From: Hemerocallis citrina
Lineage: Eukaryota > Streptophyta > Magnoliopsida > Asparagales > Asphodelaceae
NCBI GenBank assembly: GCA_017893485.1
Contig: CM030368.1
Span: 176,076,504-176,140,503, forward strand
Length of the DNA: 64,000 nt
Direction: 5' to 3'
The notes under the pieces are model-generated. The model saw only the letters and a program-made list of their open reading frames with translations. It did not search any database and was not told where the DNA came from. Shown piece by piece: positions 22,427-33,668 of this stretch. The first letter of the stretch is position 1. The number at the start of each line of letters is the position of its first letter. A program made the position numbers and the translations under genes.

Positions 22427-24731
22427 TCAGGGGTCGACCATTTTGCCGCTCGGGTCCGTCGACCCCCCGGTCTTGCCCTCGCCCTCGCCCTCGCCTTCGC
22501 CTTCGCTCCCGCTCTCCTCCTCAGAGTCGTCCTCCTCCTCGCCCTCGGCCTCGGTCTCCCCTGGGCCTTCGACACCCTCCGTCTCTCCCTCAGGATCGAG
22601 CAGCCCCTCGGGAACCTCCTCCTCCCCTTCCACGGGGTCGTAAAAACGGTAGGAGGACGTGTCGAAGCCCGGGTTCTTGGCGGCTACGTGGAGCAAGGCT
22701 CGACCGTAGGCATCCTCCATGTTCTGGAGCATGTGTTGCGCGGCCTCCTCCTGCACGGCCTTCTTCACCTTCTTCTGGTGTCATGATCTTCTCGGCCCTC
22801 TTCCGAGCCTTCTCCGCTTCCGACCGAGCATTGGCCAGCTCCTCCTTCAGCTCGGTGGCCTCCTTCTCCGATGCCTCAAGCTTGGCCGCCGTGTCCTTCG
22901 ACAGCTGAATGGCGTCGGCCAGCTGCTTCTCCAACCCCGTCACTTCGGCAGCCCTCTTCGCCGAGAGGAGCTGCTCGGCATCAAGCAGCTGCGTGGCCTT
23001 GACACGCTCTGCCCTCTCCCATTCATTCTCCTGCTCCTTGCTCGCAAACTCCTCGAGCAGGAAATTGAAGTGGCAGAGGGTCTGAAAAAGAACAACACAT
23101 TAAAACCCGAACCCAAGGACTTAGAAAAATTCTAAGAAAGAAATTTTGATGAGGGAGAGCTCGGCCTATTTACCGACATAGTATTCTGAGCAATCTGCAT
23201 CATGGCGTCCCCTGCTAGCCCAGCCTTCAGGGTTGCTCGATCCTTTGGGGTCGGCAAGTGCCTCACCGCCTCCATGCAGATGTTGCCGTCGCCCAAGAAG
23301 CCGTCGACGTTCATCACCTGCCAGTCAGGGACGAAGATCTGCTTATGACGCTCGGTCAAGATCTTCTCCGCCTCGGCAGTGAGGGACGGAACTTGGAGGG
23401 ACAACACCTCCTTCACGCCGAACGCACCGCTCGACGAACCGGGAGCGTCCACCTTCGGGGTCGGTGTCGGCGCGCCCGAGGCAGGAGGGTCGAGGACCAT
23501 GACCTCCCCCTGTTCGAGGACCATGACCTTCGGCTGGTCGACAGCCTTCGCGACCGAAGGCTTCTTCGAGGCTCGGCCGTCCTGAGGCCCTGCCGAAGGC
23601 CTCTTCGTCTTCGCCTCCTGCTCCGACCTGCCCTTCGCCACCAGAGCTTTGTAGTCTAGCTTCATCGTCTCTGCACAAGCCGAATGAAAAAACTTAGAAA
23701 AATTTTCATGAACTCTAAGCAAAGAGTATGAATACCAGAAGCATACTAGGGTCGATCGGACTGAGACCCCCTCGGAACAAATCATCCTCGGTAATATCTT
23801 TCCAGCTTAGCACTGGCAGGACGAGGAGCTTCTTCTGGATCTCCGTCTCCTCGTCACTCAAAACCGTCTCCTTCTTGGTCCGCTTGGGCCGACCATCCTT
23901 CGCCCAAACCGTCGGTATCACCCACGGCGCAGGAGCTCAGATGAGGAAATACTTCTCCTTCCAATGTTTGATCGAGTCCGGATTCTCGATCAGCTTCACG
24001 CTCGTCCGGGGCGAAAGGTAGAACCTTTGTTCGTCTCGCCTTGGCTGACAAGGTCGGTAGAGACTCCGAAAGAGGAACATACTCAGCTTGGCACCAACCT
24101 CTTGACATCGGAGGACGGATGCCATGACGTGCCTCCATGTGTTCGGCATTAGCTGGGCGGGGCTCAAACCGTACCACGTCAAGACATCAATAACGAACGG
24201 GTGGAAGGGAAAACGGAGTCCGGCAATAAGGGAGTCGACCGGAAAGACGCACACGTCTGATGAAGACTTTGTATTGGCTCGGAAACCCGGCCCAAGAAGG
24301 AGCAGTCCGTAGTCGGCAGGGATCCGGAAACCCTCTCGGATCAGGAGAAGGTCAGCCTCGGTAAGAGACGAGATGGTATGGTCCACCTCGGACAGCTCTC
24401 TCGGCTTGTTCTCCTCCACCAACTTAGCCGTACCTTGTGTCACTCTCTCCAAAGTGTCCTCGGCATAGTCTCGTACACCTCCCACGCTCGACAGAGCAAT
24501 GGGCTGCCGACCGAACGCTCCCGCTGTCTTTGGCGTTTTCACGATCGTGACCACGGCTTTACCCTTCTGGGACACCGCCGCGACCTCCTTAGGCAGCTCG
24601 ACCACTTCGCCCTCTCTGTTCGGACGAACAATGTTCTGATCGCTCGGCTCCACTACCTCCCTCCCTTTATCCCCTCAGCCTACTGCTAGCTCCGAGACGG
24701 GGGTCTCATCCGAGGACGTGATCTTAACCAT
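22427..24731 (-). pseudogene. Tat antisense ORF (putative gypsy-type protein), three exons
   Basis: Minus strand. An ATG at 24731 starts MVKITSSDETPVSELAVG, followed by a stop near 24676, then a long frame. Exon 1 (24731-23736, stop near 23938) includes LLIREGFRIPADYGLLLLGP, RFPFHPFVIDVLTWYGLSPA and QLMPNTWRH, a pattern I associate with the Pfam family described as putative gypsy type transposon. Exon 2 (23670-23174) reads MKLDYKALVAKGRSEQEAKT to LAGDAMMQIAQNTMS. Exon 3 (23081-22427) is a coiled coil with a frame change near 22780, then an acidic (GE)n tail ending KMVDP. GT-AG borders fit. Antisense ORFs in this position are known from some Tat elements (for example Grande). Function unknown. 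Confidence 0.7.
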
Positions 24732-24926
24732 TTTCTAAAAGAGAAGGGAGAGAGACTAACCTTGAAGTGATAGGTACGGTCGGAAAGTTCACCGGAAACA
24801 AAAAATGCCTTGCCGCGTCAGCTAGCACCACCACCAAGGAGCTAAAAACTTCGAAGATGGGAGTAAGAACTGAAGATAGAGAGTAAAAGTAAATAATGGG
24901 ACTTGGTTCAGGGGGGGGGGGTGAAG

Positions 24927-24933
24927 ATTTATA
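24927..24933 (-). promoter_or_regulatory. TATA box of the Tat antisense gene
   Basis: TATAAAT on the minus strand, about 200 nt upstream of the antisense ATG at 24731, with a G-rich run (10 Gs, 24912-24921) just downstream. Suggests the antisense gene has its own promoter rather than using the LTR. Confidence 0.5.
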
Positions 24934-25539
24934 GTAAAAAGGAACGTCCCTTGGACTTCCAAACGAAAAAGTGCGACTCTTGGGCCGCTCTCGAAACGTC
25001 GCGAAGGCCCAACACAGCTACCTTCTTCGCCAAGGCAACTAGCTCGGTATATCGAGACCGGGAGCCGAACCATACGCCATCCGACCACACCAGCAAAGAG
25101 ACCGGTCGGCTATCGAGCAAGTACCTATCCGAGCTGGCAAACTGAGAAAACTCCCTTTCCCCACAAACTTTGCGTAAAATCTCAATCAGACGGCCCAGAT
25201 CTCGCCGAGAACACTAGATGACAAGATAGTGTTTTCTCGAGAATTGTGCCCGTCTCGTGATGCGCGACGCCATCCAACGGTACAAATCGCGTCAACTCGC
25301 TCGGATTGCCTACACTTCCTCCATACCTCACCTCTGTCTGAAGAAGCCAGAAAAAAATTTTAATTCAAACTTTTAAGGCACCGCCTTCGGCGTGCCCCCC
25401 AGGCCCCATGTCTCAGTCGGTATTCCGCCAACACACGGGGCCCGGTCAAAAACCGATCGGCACACCCCCCATCTCTAACTCCTTCGAGCCGACAACCATC
25501 GGAAGCCGTCGGCCCGGAAGGAAGACAGAGATGGGAAGA

Positions 25540-26500
25540 GGCCCATCATTCCGAAGCTACTGCAGTCCCTCGGTTCCGGACTAGGGTCATCACCTCTTCT
25601 ACCATGATCTTCCCCGACCCTGACACTCACATTAGAGCCCTCAGAATCGGGTGAAGATCTTGGTGGAAGAACGACCACCCGTCCTACCGAAACAGATCGT
25701 CCCCTTCAGATCCGGACTTCCGTGGTCTACCCTTCGGCCCAAATCTCCCCTGACCCTGACACCTCCATCCGGGCCGTCAGAGTCAGGAGAAGATTTGGGC
25801 GGGAGAACAACCACCAGTCGTCCCGAAGCAAACCCTCCCCTCGGACCGGACTTGGGTCATTACCTCTCCTACCGTGACCCTCCGATTCTAACACCCACCC
25901 CGAGGCCGTCAGAATCAGGAGAAGATCACGGTAGGAGAACGACCACCCGTCCAACCGAGGCTCGTCCCACAAATCCGGACTACCGTAATCACCCCTTCTA
26001 CCATGATCACCCCCGATCTTGACACCCGAATCGGGCCGGTCAAAATCGGGTGATGATCATGGTGGAAGGGTGACCACCTGTCCTTCCGATGTAGCACACC
26101 CCTCGGCTTCGGACATGGATCATCACCTCTTCCACCATGATCTCCCCCGACCCTAACACCCACGTTGGAGCAGTCAGAGTCAGGAGAAGACCATGGTGGA
26201 AGAACGACCACCCGTTCTTCCGAAGTGACTCGCCCCTCGGGTCCGGACTACGGTCATCACCACTTCTGCCTTATTCTCTTCCGCTCCTGACATCCCCATT
26301 CGAGCCGTGAGGAACGGGAGAAGAACAAGGCAGCAGGGCGACCACCCGTCCTTCCGAAGTAACTCATCCCCCGGGTCCGGACTATGGTCGTCACCACTAC
26401 TACCTCGTTCCCCCCCGCTCCTGACATCCACTTCGGGGCCGTCAGGAACGGAGAAGAAAAAGGCAGAAGGGCAACCACCCCTTCGGACCTCAAAAGACAA
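25540..26500. repeat. 134 bp tandem repeat with internal inverted repeats
   Basis: Anchors of the type CGACCACCCGTCCTTCCGA recur at about 25670, 25805, 25939, 26070, 26205 and 26339, with a weaker one near 26470 (spacing 131-135 bp). Each unit carries opposed arms such as ACCATGATCTTCCCCGACC and CAGGAGAAGACCATGGTGG, so each can fold as a hairpin. Non-coding. Confidence 0.85.
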
Positions 26501-26639
26501 GTTACCCAAGGCCAATACCTCCGAGGTTTGAAACTCTACATTGTTGCGATTGAAATGACAAAGGGAGTGGAGTACTTATAAGCTCTCCTCCAAGGTCTGG
26601 CCATTATGACCCTCGGAAGTTGAAACGCCACGCATTAAT

Positions 26640-27545
26640 TGAAGGAGTTATCCTTAATGACCTGGGGAAAATGGAACGCCGCGCAAACCCCGGAGCACCA
26701 TTAATGCCCTTGGGAACAGGATCGTCTCGAGATAGATTGCGCCACATCGCTCGACCTGCCGAGACCCCACGGTATCGGTCGGCTTCCGAGCAAGTGCCTT
26801 TCCGAGCTCGCAAACGGAGAAAATTCACCTTCTCCTCAACTTTCGCGCACGATCTCGATCAGACGGCCCAGATCTCGCCAAGGACACTAAACGACAAGAT
26901 AGTGTTTTCTTGAGAAATGTGCCCATCTTGAGATGCATCGTCATCCAATGGCTCAGATCGCGCCACGTCACTCGGCCTGCCGAGACTCCCTGTCTTCGGT
27001 CGGCTGCCGAGCAAGTGCCTTTCCGAGCTCGCAAACGGAGAAAAAAGACACCGAGCTACTACAACCGCTGGATCTCTCAAAAATTCGCACCCGTCTATGA
27101 TCAACGGCTCGGATCGATCCACGTTATAAATCGGTATTTAAAATCATTTTTTATCTATTTTAATCGATTTATTTATTTAAAAATTGCGAGAAATTGCTAA
27201 AAATTCGGGAAAATTAACTAAAAATTCTAGAAAATAATTAAAAGTTTGGGGTTATAATTTTGAGCCCCTGAACGAACGATTATTGCCTAGAATGCACTGT
27301 TAAGGCCCCCGAACGATTAGTAAACACATCGCAAAATTAAATAAATAATCCGAAAAAATAGATAAAGGCCGTCAAATACTCGATATGGCTAGAGAACAGC
27401 ACATGGCATCAAAAAATTGCCTCACTACCCCCTTCGAGATTCAAAATCCTCCATTTGGACTCCGATACAACTCCACTAGCTACCAAAACAGTTAAACTAC
27501 TCCTCAAAGGCTGATCACACTCAGTCTTTAGGAGTGGGGGGCTCG
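26640..27545 (+). other. Tat 3' untranslated region with dispersed repeats
   Basis: Holds copies of CGAGCAAGTGCCTTTCCGAG (26790 and 27010) also found near 20145 and 25115, and single units of the 85 bp repeat. From 27120 it becomes AT-rich. No gene seen. Confidence 0.6.
27529..27545 (+). promoter_or_regulatory. Polypurine tract of Tat element
   Basis: AGGAGTGGGGGGCTCG-type purine run directly before the 3' LTR at 27546, the expected plus-strand primer. Confidence 0.75.
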
Positions 27546-28140
27546 TGATATGGCTAAAAATGGGGTTAAATTGGAACCGTCCAGATTGGGGCACGAATCT
27601 TGAAGCTCAGGGGTAAAACGGTAATTTCACATACAAGCGGATCCAAAGCGGGTACTGAATCTCCTTCTCACAGATCCAATAACCCACGAACGGGTCCGCT
27701 CCAATTGGGTACGGGTCCCGACCCGGAGCGAGCCCAGACCGGCAAGAGACAAATCAGGGCCACTGACTTGACCAAGTCAACGGGCCTGATTTGATCTCAC
27801 CGGGAATCAAGGGGTTAGTTTCCTAAACAGACTGTGAGGATTTTTCTCCTAGCAGTTACACAAGGAACCAGGCCTCTAATCACTCCCCTGGCGACTATAA
27901 ATACCTCCCCTCTGCCACTGTGACCAGGTTAATCACTTTTTCACCACCTTAAGCTCTTTTCTTTAATCACCACTGGTTACTGACAAGAGCGTCGGAGGGT
28001 GCATCGCCGGAATCAACCCCGGTGTCTCGCACTTCCTTGCAGGTTGCGGCAGGAGCAAGAAGGCTTGGGTCAGCTATTCAGGTTTTTCTCGAGCTCACAA
28101 ATTCTATCTGTTTACCCCCACACCGAAATCAGCGGTAACA
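27546..28140 (+). repeat. 3' LTR of Tat element
   Basis: 595 bp copy of 12843-13436 with one 1 bp indel and about 14 substitutions. Ends GGTAACA before the AAAAC duplication. Confidence 0.95.
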
Positions 28141-28145
28141 AAAAC

Positions 28146-30601
28146 CAACACCAAAACTTCCAATAAAACTTACAAATCCATCAATGAAATGTTTATAATA
28201 AGAAAAACTCTTAAATCAACAAAGTTTAAATTCATATAATGTGCTCATAAAATTCCAAAATTCAAATTAAATATTAAATCCATTAAATAATGGAAAACCA
28301 TATTTTTAAGTCATAGAATATCACAAAACATCAATTATTTTGAAAACACATATAACTCACTTAATAAGGTCATAAGAATACATTTAAACATTATTATAAA
28401 TAAAATACAACTCTCTGTAAAATAGTGTAATCTATAGTAAAAACATCATTTAAAATAGTAGAGTAATAATCCATAATATCGAAGAAATAGTTGTTTAAAA
28501 AAAACAAAGAAAATCCAACAAAACGGCCAAAAGAAATAAGTGGCGATCGACCGCTCAAACAGAGCAGTCGACTGTCAATTCAAGATTTTCAAAATAGGGG
28601 TACGACGGTCGACCGTGACCTGCTAAACAGCTAGGTTGGGTTGTTTTGTGAATGTTTCGACTGATACTCGGTTAAATCTTTGTAAAAACAAAATTAAACT
28701 TCCTGAGATGATCAAATATAACTTGTATAACATATAACAGTTATTAAAACACATCAAAACATATCAAAATCTCATAAGAGTAATTTTTCATAAAAATTCT
28801 TCAAAACAGTCAATATACATATGTAAGTGTGTTTATGTGTATTCTTGCTTCAGTCGAAGCTTCCAAATTTCATCAATAAAGAGTAGAGCAATGTTCAAAA
28901 CTATCTCAGAATCAAAACAATTGAAAACCAATCAAAACCTCATCAAAATCCACAAAATCTTCAAAATAGTATATATAAATGCAAATGTGTGTATGTGTGT
29001 ATTTGTGCGTTGGTTAAGCATAAGAATCCATTGTATATATGTAGTATAAAGTTCAAAACCACCTCAGTACTAAAACAAATCAAACCTTAATTGAAAACTT
29101 CATAAAAAATCATGAAAACTCAAATTCGGCTGAAAGCTTCAGCTCGAAACTCAACCCCCTTTTTAATACTTTAAAACTTGATTCTTTTGTTCCAAAACCC
29201 CTCTTGTAGTATATTAAGCACATACACAACCCCTCACATCAGTTGCCCATAAAATATATGCAATACAACATGTATTGATCAAGTTCTTACTCATCAAAAA
29301 TATCAAAACAAAGTGTATGTTTGTATATACACAGTATAGATTAGGTTTTTATTTACTTTTGAAATAATCATCATGCAACCTTAATTTGTGTAATCATATC
29401 AGTAAAGATATAATACAAAATAACATACCCATGATATATAAGCAAATCACCACAAATTTCAGTCAAGTTTTATCCACTGGAATATCAAGAACAGACAATA
29501 TATGCATATACACAGTAAAGTTCATTTTTAATCAATTTTGTTTACTTTCATGCAATAATATCACACAACTCAACATATATGTTCAAATCAGCAACAATAT
29601 CATTGAAAACATCCTACTCATGATTTATATTAAGTTCTTAACAAATCCCAAGTCATCGAATTAGGGTTTTAATCATCAATAGTGTTGTTTCATGAAAAGA
29701 TTCAATTTTTAATTCATCTATTCATCAAAATTCATTATATCTTCATACCATCATCTAACATGCTTTCTAATAGATAAATTATCACATACAACATGCTTAG
29801 AATAATAAGAAAACAAACATGTCACTCACCTTATTGAAGAATCAACCGAAGAAAAATAAAACTTCAAGAAAATCCTTCCTTTCGCAAGAAAACCTCGCTT
29901 TAAAACTTCAAAAAAATAATAATAAAAAATTCCTTTGTGTTGTGCGGCAAAGAGACGGCTGCACCCCACTTTAAATAGGTCGGGATTCCAAGAAATTAGG
30001 GTTTTGAATAGATTTGTAAAATACCTCTTTTAAATATACCTTTACATATATAGATCCTTATACTTGAAAATTAAATAAAACCAACTTAATTGAGATTTAA
30101 AAACAAAAACAACTACCCTAAGATTGGCCGGCACTATTTTGAAAACCTAAAAAAATGAAATTGCACTTTTGCCCCTCTAAGTGGCAATTTTGCAAAAAGA
30201 CCATTCTTTATCAAAACTTACAAAATAAACAAAATTTATTAAAACAAAAAGTAAACTCTTTATATATGAGTTGACTAGGCATCATCCCCAACCCAAAAAT
30301 CCAAAAATCTTGAGTTTTCACTCTAAGTGGTAATTTTGCACAAAAGTCCCTCTTTTCGTAATATTTGTAAATAAGTCAAATAATTATCAAAAAAATCCAG
30401 AAAATTCACAAATAATATCTAATAATAAATAATGGGTTTCCCCAAAATAATTTTTGACTTTGAACTTTCCAAGAAAAATATTTGCACGTATTTTGCACGT
30501 GTAAAAGGTAAATTTCAGAAAAATATTTATTAAACCACTAAAAATCATTTTAACCCATTTATTAATCTTTAAAAAATTATTTTAAAATCTGGGGTATTAC
30601 A
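28146..30601 (-). other. 5' half of solo LTR B
   Basis: Non-coding AT-rich LTR DNA. On the minus strand it holds, in order, ACGT cores at 30497/30486, a TATTTAAA-like box near 29970 and an AAG|GTGAGTG donor-like site (GT at 29829-29828). Palindromic GTCGACCG-type motifs lie at 28545-28615. No gene. Confidence 0.7.
30484..30501 (-). promoter_or_regulatory. Phased ACGT pair in LTR B
   Basis: GCACGTATTTTGCACGTG, cores at 30486 and 30497, 11 bp apart. Confidence 0.55.
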
Positions 30602-30800
30602 CATGGAAATCGACATTTACCAAGTAGTTGCGTATATGTGGGTCGGCCGGTAAAGTCGTGTGCATTCGGGAACTCATTCTTTTCTTCTCCCTTCTACACC
30701 GCTTGAGACCTATGCTCCTCTTGTAAATATAGTAGGGTTGGGTCTAGTGGACCCCCTCCATGTGCAATGGACGACGACGTACCTATAGCACACAAAGAAG
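30602..30800 (-). pseudogene. Plant mobile domain gene, N-terminal piece (MULE-2)
   Basis: Short piece between LTR B and the MULE-2 interior. On the minus strand it reads an RPTHIYATTW-like segment in one frame and HIRNYLVNVDFHG in another, which would lead across the LTR B site into the middle PMD piece. Weak by itself; assigned by position. Upstream (30800-31560) is AT-rich with a GA-rich leader (31490-31560) and no clear exon. Confidence 0.45.
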
Positions 30801-31559
30801 ATGATTAGTCGGCATCCATTTCTTTGTTAACAAGAATAAACAATGTGTTATGAACAAAATTAATAAACGATGTGTCAAGATAACTAGTTTATTAAACCAT
30901 GTGTCATGATTTTCAAATTAATAAATCATGTGTCAACATTAATAAAGTTTGACTCAAGATAACAAAAATGTCTCAATACTCGTATCAAGCTATTTACACA
31001 TATAACAATCCCCACCACAATATCTCTATACACTACATATATATAAACACATCTCATATCAACGTCTATTCATACAGGAACATAAATCTTATTAACTTTT
31101 ACAAAGATCACAATTCAATTAATTCTAGTTTATACAAATTTCTTCAACATCTAATATGCGACATTGTAAATTTTCCTACCCCAAAATCTATTCTCATCCA
31201 TAGGATACTACAACTCATATCAATCTCCACAACTTCTCATATACTACACCCTCAATATAAATCTCAATCAATAAAGTGAATATTTTCAAAGGAATTAAGG
31301 GTTTCTGAATACCTTCCACAATTTCGAGGCCGAGGTAATCTGCAGAAAAATCTGTGCAAAATCCAAGTGAACGAGGGAGAGGGGGTGTTGACAATTAGGG
31401 TTTAAGGATGAGTATTTGTGAATGTGTTTAGGATATGAAAGAGGAGTTAGAAGGTTTCCAATAGCAGCATTTAGGGTTATAAGGTTTCGGGAGCGAGAGG
31501 GGGAGCGAGAGGGGGAGAGAGAGAGAGAGATCGAAAGTGAAAGGGGGAGGAGAAGAGAT

Positions 31560-31936
31560 GGTCACTATTTATATGTAATCGCTATTTTAGTTGACGCTGC
31601 TATCCCCAACAACGACATCAGTAATGTGAATATCGTTGTTGGAAATAGCGGCATCAGCTATAAGATTTTCTCACACTTACATTTTTTTTCCAAGTCAGAA
31701 AGTACATGATTAGGAAAAAATTAACTGATGTCGTTACTTAAAATAGCGGCATTTGGAGAAATGTTTTTCAGAGATGATGCTATTAGAAACAACAGTATAT
31801 AAATAAACTATGACGTTAATTTTATTAACCGTTAATGCTGACCGTATCCAAAACTGGATCAGTTGGATAAATTATTTCGAAAGCGGGTTAAATTGGTCAA
31901 CATTTTGAAAAAGTGGGTCAGCACGGGAAAAGATGG
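31560..31936 (-). repeat. Right terminal inverted repeat of MULE-2
   Basis: Reverse complement of 4184-4560 with many substitutions but few gaps; ends GTGGGTCAGCACGGGAAAAG then ATGG. Confidence 0.85.
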
Positions 31937-32262
31937 AAGATTGAGATGCGCGGCGCTGTAGATATCCAGCTAGCTGCTAGCGTGTATGACGAATCCAGAT
32001 GTTGGTCACCTGTCCATCTCGTGGTACGGGGATAAGGGGCTAGGTCAGAGTGTTCGAAATCAAAAGGGGCTGATGTTGATTTGTGCTTGGTGGATCCGGA
32101 TGGAGCAAATAACAAAGGAAAAGAGATTATTTCTTTGTTGGGCCCAACCGAAATAAGCAATAGGGAGGTGTGGGCTTGGAGACGATGGACCAAGTATTTA
32201 TTCATGACAGGGAGGATGCTGGGATTGGACGAAAGAATGCTTAACTTGATGTTTAATATTGG
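31937..32262 (+). mobile_element. LINE fragment between MULE-2 and CACTA
   Basis: Non-repetitive, GC-balanced sequence with the look of LINE ORF1 downstream parts; frames are broken (for example ICAWWIRMEQITKEKRLFLC). It begins with the MULE-2 duplication AAGATTGAG and stops at the CACTA terminus at 32263. Confidence 0.5.
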
Positions 32263-32687
32263 CACTACATACCACATAGGCTTTCCCGGCAATTTTTTGG
32301 GGCTATCATGGTGTTTATAAATGCCTGGATAGTCCGTAGCGGCATTTCTGAAAACACCACCAAAAATGTCGCTATAGCGAGCATCAGGACAGATATAGGG
32401 TTTATCCCAGTATTTTTTAGCAACGCCGCTATAGCCTATATCTATCCCGGCATTTTATTGAAAAAATGCCAATATAGAGTTTTTGCAAGAAAAAAGGAAA
32501 ATGTAATCTATCCCGGCATTTTTGACCAAAAACACTGGGATAAGGTTATTATTATTTTTATTTTTTAAAAACACCCTATCCTGGCATTTTTTGCCAAAAA
32601 CGCCGAGATGAATAAGTATTTTTAAAAAATTGAATTTTAAACATTTTTTAATAAAAAATTACCCTACATGAATTAAAATTTCATATA

Positions 32688-32822
32688 TCTCTACTACTAT
32701 AATGGGAAAAGGCCTTAATGTAATTTGTCCTTCTACCAACCCGTACAACACGCGTGCCTGAATTTTTACTTTTAAAAAAATATGTATTTATTAAGCCGTG
32801 CAACGCACGTATAAATTACTAG
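32688..32822 (+). mobile_element. 135 bp non-autonomous Helitron
   Basis: Starts TCTCTACTACTATAATGG after an A and ends CTAG before a T. A CGTGC-AAC-GCACG hairpin lies 13 nt before the CTAG end. These are the three signatures of Helitrons, which move by rolling circle and leave no duplication. No coding capacity. Confidence 0.8.
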
Positions 32823-32903
32823 TATGTTATAAAACAACATAGAACTCCTCAATCTCATTCAATACAACCAACTAAAAATGAATAAACAAATTTATTGAAA
32901 AGA

Positions 32904-33668
32904 TTAAAAAACATGATGTTCTCCAGCATGTTCTTCTTTCTTGTTATGTTGCTTGACAACGAGGACTGGGCACTTCGCATGATGAGCAACATAATCACTC
33001 ACACTGCCTAAGAAAGCCCTGCACAAATTTAATCACATTAAAAAAAAGTATAATCAGGAAATCACATAACCTTGGCAACATTTTAATTGCTAATTAACAA
33101 ACCTACAATCTTCAAGAAACTTGCATAGTTTCATTATAAATATCTAACATATAACATCTAAACTAAAGCCAGACTTAATCATCAAATGTCAGCAACAATA
33201 TTAGTTCTAATTTCTATGTATTTCACTCGCAGCCAATATATTAACCATCTTCACATTTCTAACGACTTTTAATCAACCACACAGTTATGTGAATGCCTCT
33301 AAGTGCTAGCCCTACAGGGAAATAGTTAAGCACATGAACACATAGTGAATAGTCTCTCAGATCAAGTTTTTCCACATGTCAGAGGAGGACAATAGTCTAA
33401 AAAAAGCCTACCAGCCGCAGCACACGATTGTTAATTTTCACATCTACCTCTTGATCTTGTCTAGTGAGCACGCTAGAGAGATGAACTCTAATATTCCATA
33501 CAGACTTTGCCTAGTGTTCTTTTTATTGGCCAAGACTCTAATTAACTCACCTCTTTAATTTGGAGAGTTCACGGCTGCTCACCACAAGAAGATCAGCCTA
33601 GACTTGTTCAGCTGCTTGACATATCATCTCCTTTGGATCTCCTTCTGCAATCATTGTTTTCGCCTCAC
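32904..33668 (-). pseudogene. Universal stress protein gene fragment, two exons
   Basis: Minus strand. Exon 33668-33551 follows an ATCCAG acceptor and reads AKTMIAEGDPKEMICQAAEQ, a stop in place of a Gly/His-type position, then ADLLVVSSRELSKLKR, ending at a GTGAGT donor. Exon 33018-32904 follows TTTGTGCAG and reads AFLGSVSDYVAHHAKCPVLV VK, then a His/Glu-rich tail and TAA. This is the C-terminal half of the universal stress protein fold, with the ATP-binding G-x-x-(x)9-G(S)-type loop region partly altered. The N-terminal half was not found. It lies inside the CACTA-like element, so it is probably a captured host gene piece. Confidence 0.8.

Larger units (their letters stand above)
12843..28140 (+). 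mobile_element. Full-length Ty3/gypsy element, Tat lineage
   Basis: Two LTRs of 594 and 595 bp (12843-13436; 27546-28140) differ at about 15 positions by eye count, mostly transitions, so the insertion is fairly young. A 5 bp duplication AAAAC flanks it (12838-12842; 28141-28145). Layout: LTR, PBS, gag-protease-RT-RNase H-second RNase H-integrase, tandem repeats, antisense coiled-coil gene, further repeats, PPT, LTR. The second RNase H and the long region between integrase and 3' LTR place it in the Tat group (Ogre/Retand relatives). One frameshift and one nonsense codon break gag-pol. Confidence 0.95.
11162..30601 (-). mobile_element. Long solo LTR B, split by a Tat retrotransposon
   Basis: Plus-strand termini TGTAGCGCCCCG and GGGGTATTACA with a perfect 5 bp duplication CATGG (11157-11161 and 30602-30606). 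It is inverted relative to A, C and E: the CATACTACATAGGTC block at about 11730 is the reverse complement of the family's GTAGTATGGGATGC block. Without the Tat element and the hAT MITE it is about 3.65 kb. It lies in the PMD gene of MULE-2. I found no tRNA-like modules here, unlike A, C and E. Confidence 0.85.
4184..31936 (+). mobile_element. PMD-carrying MULE (MULE-2), nested
   Basis: Long inverted termini of about 375 bp (4184-4560 and 31560-31936) share the subterminal motif CAACAACG/TATTACTGATG and GATAGCGGCATCAGCTATA. A 9 bp duplication AAGATTGAG flanks the element (4175-4183 and 31937-31945). After removing solo LTRs A and B it is about 3.9 kb. It carries two genes facing each other: a MuDR-type transposase N-terminus (+) and a plant mobile domain gene (-). 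Both are pseudogenes, and no transposase catalytic core is visible. Confidence 0.85.

Noticed and set aside
22443..22643. Ser/Pro-rich plus-strand ORF
   Set aside because: Shadow of the acidic tail of the antisense gene (GAG/GAC codons read as CTC/GTC).
25475..26531. Repeated small ORFs rich in Arg, Pro and Gly
   Set aside because: Produced by the 134 bp tandem repeat; no domain and no conserved start.
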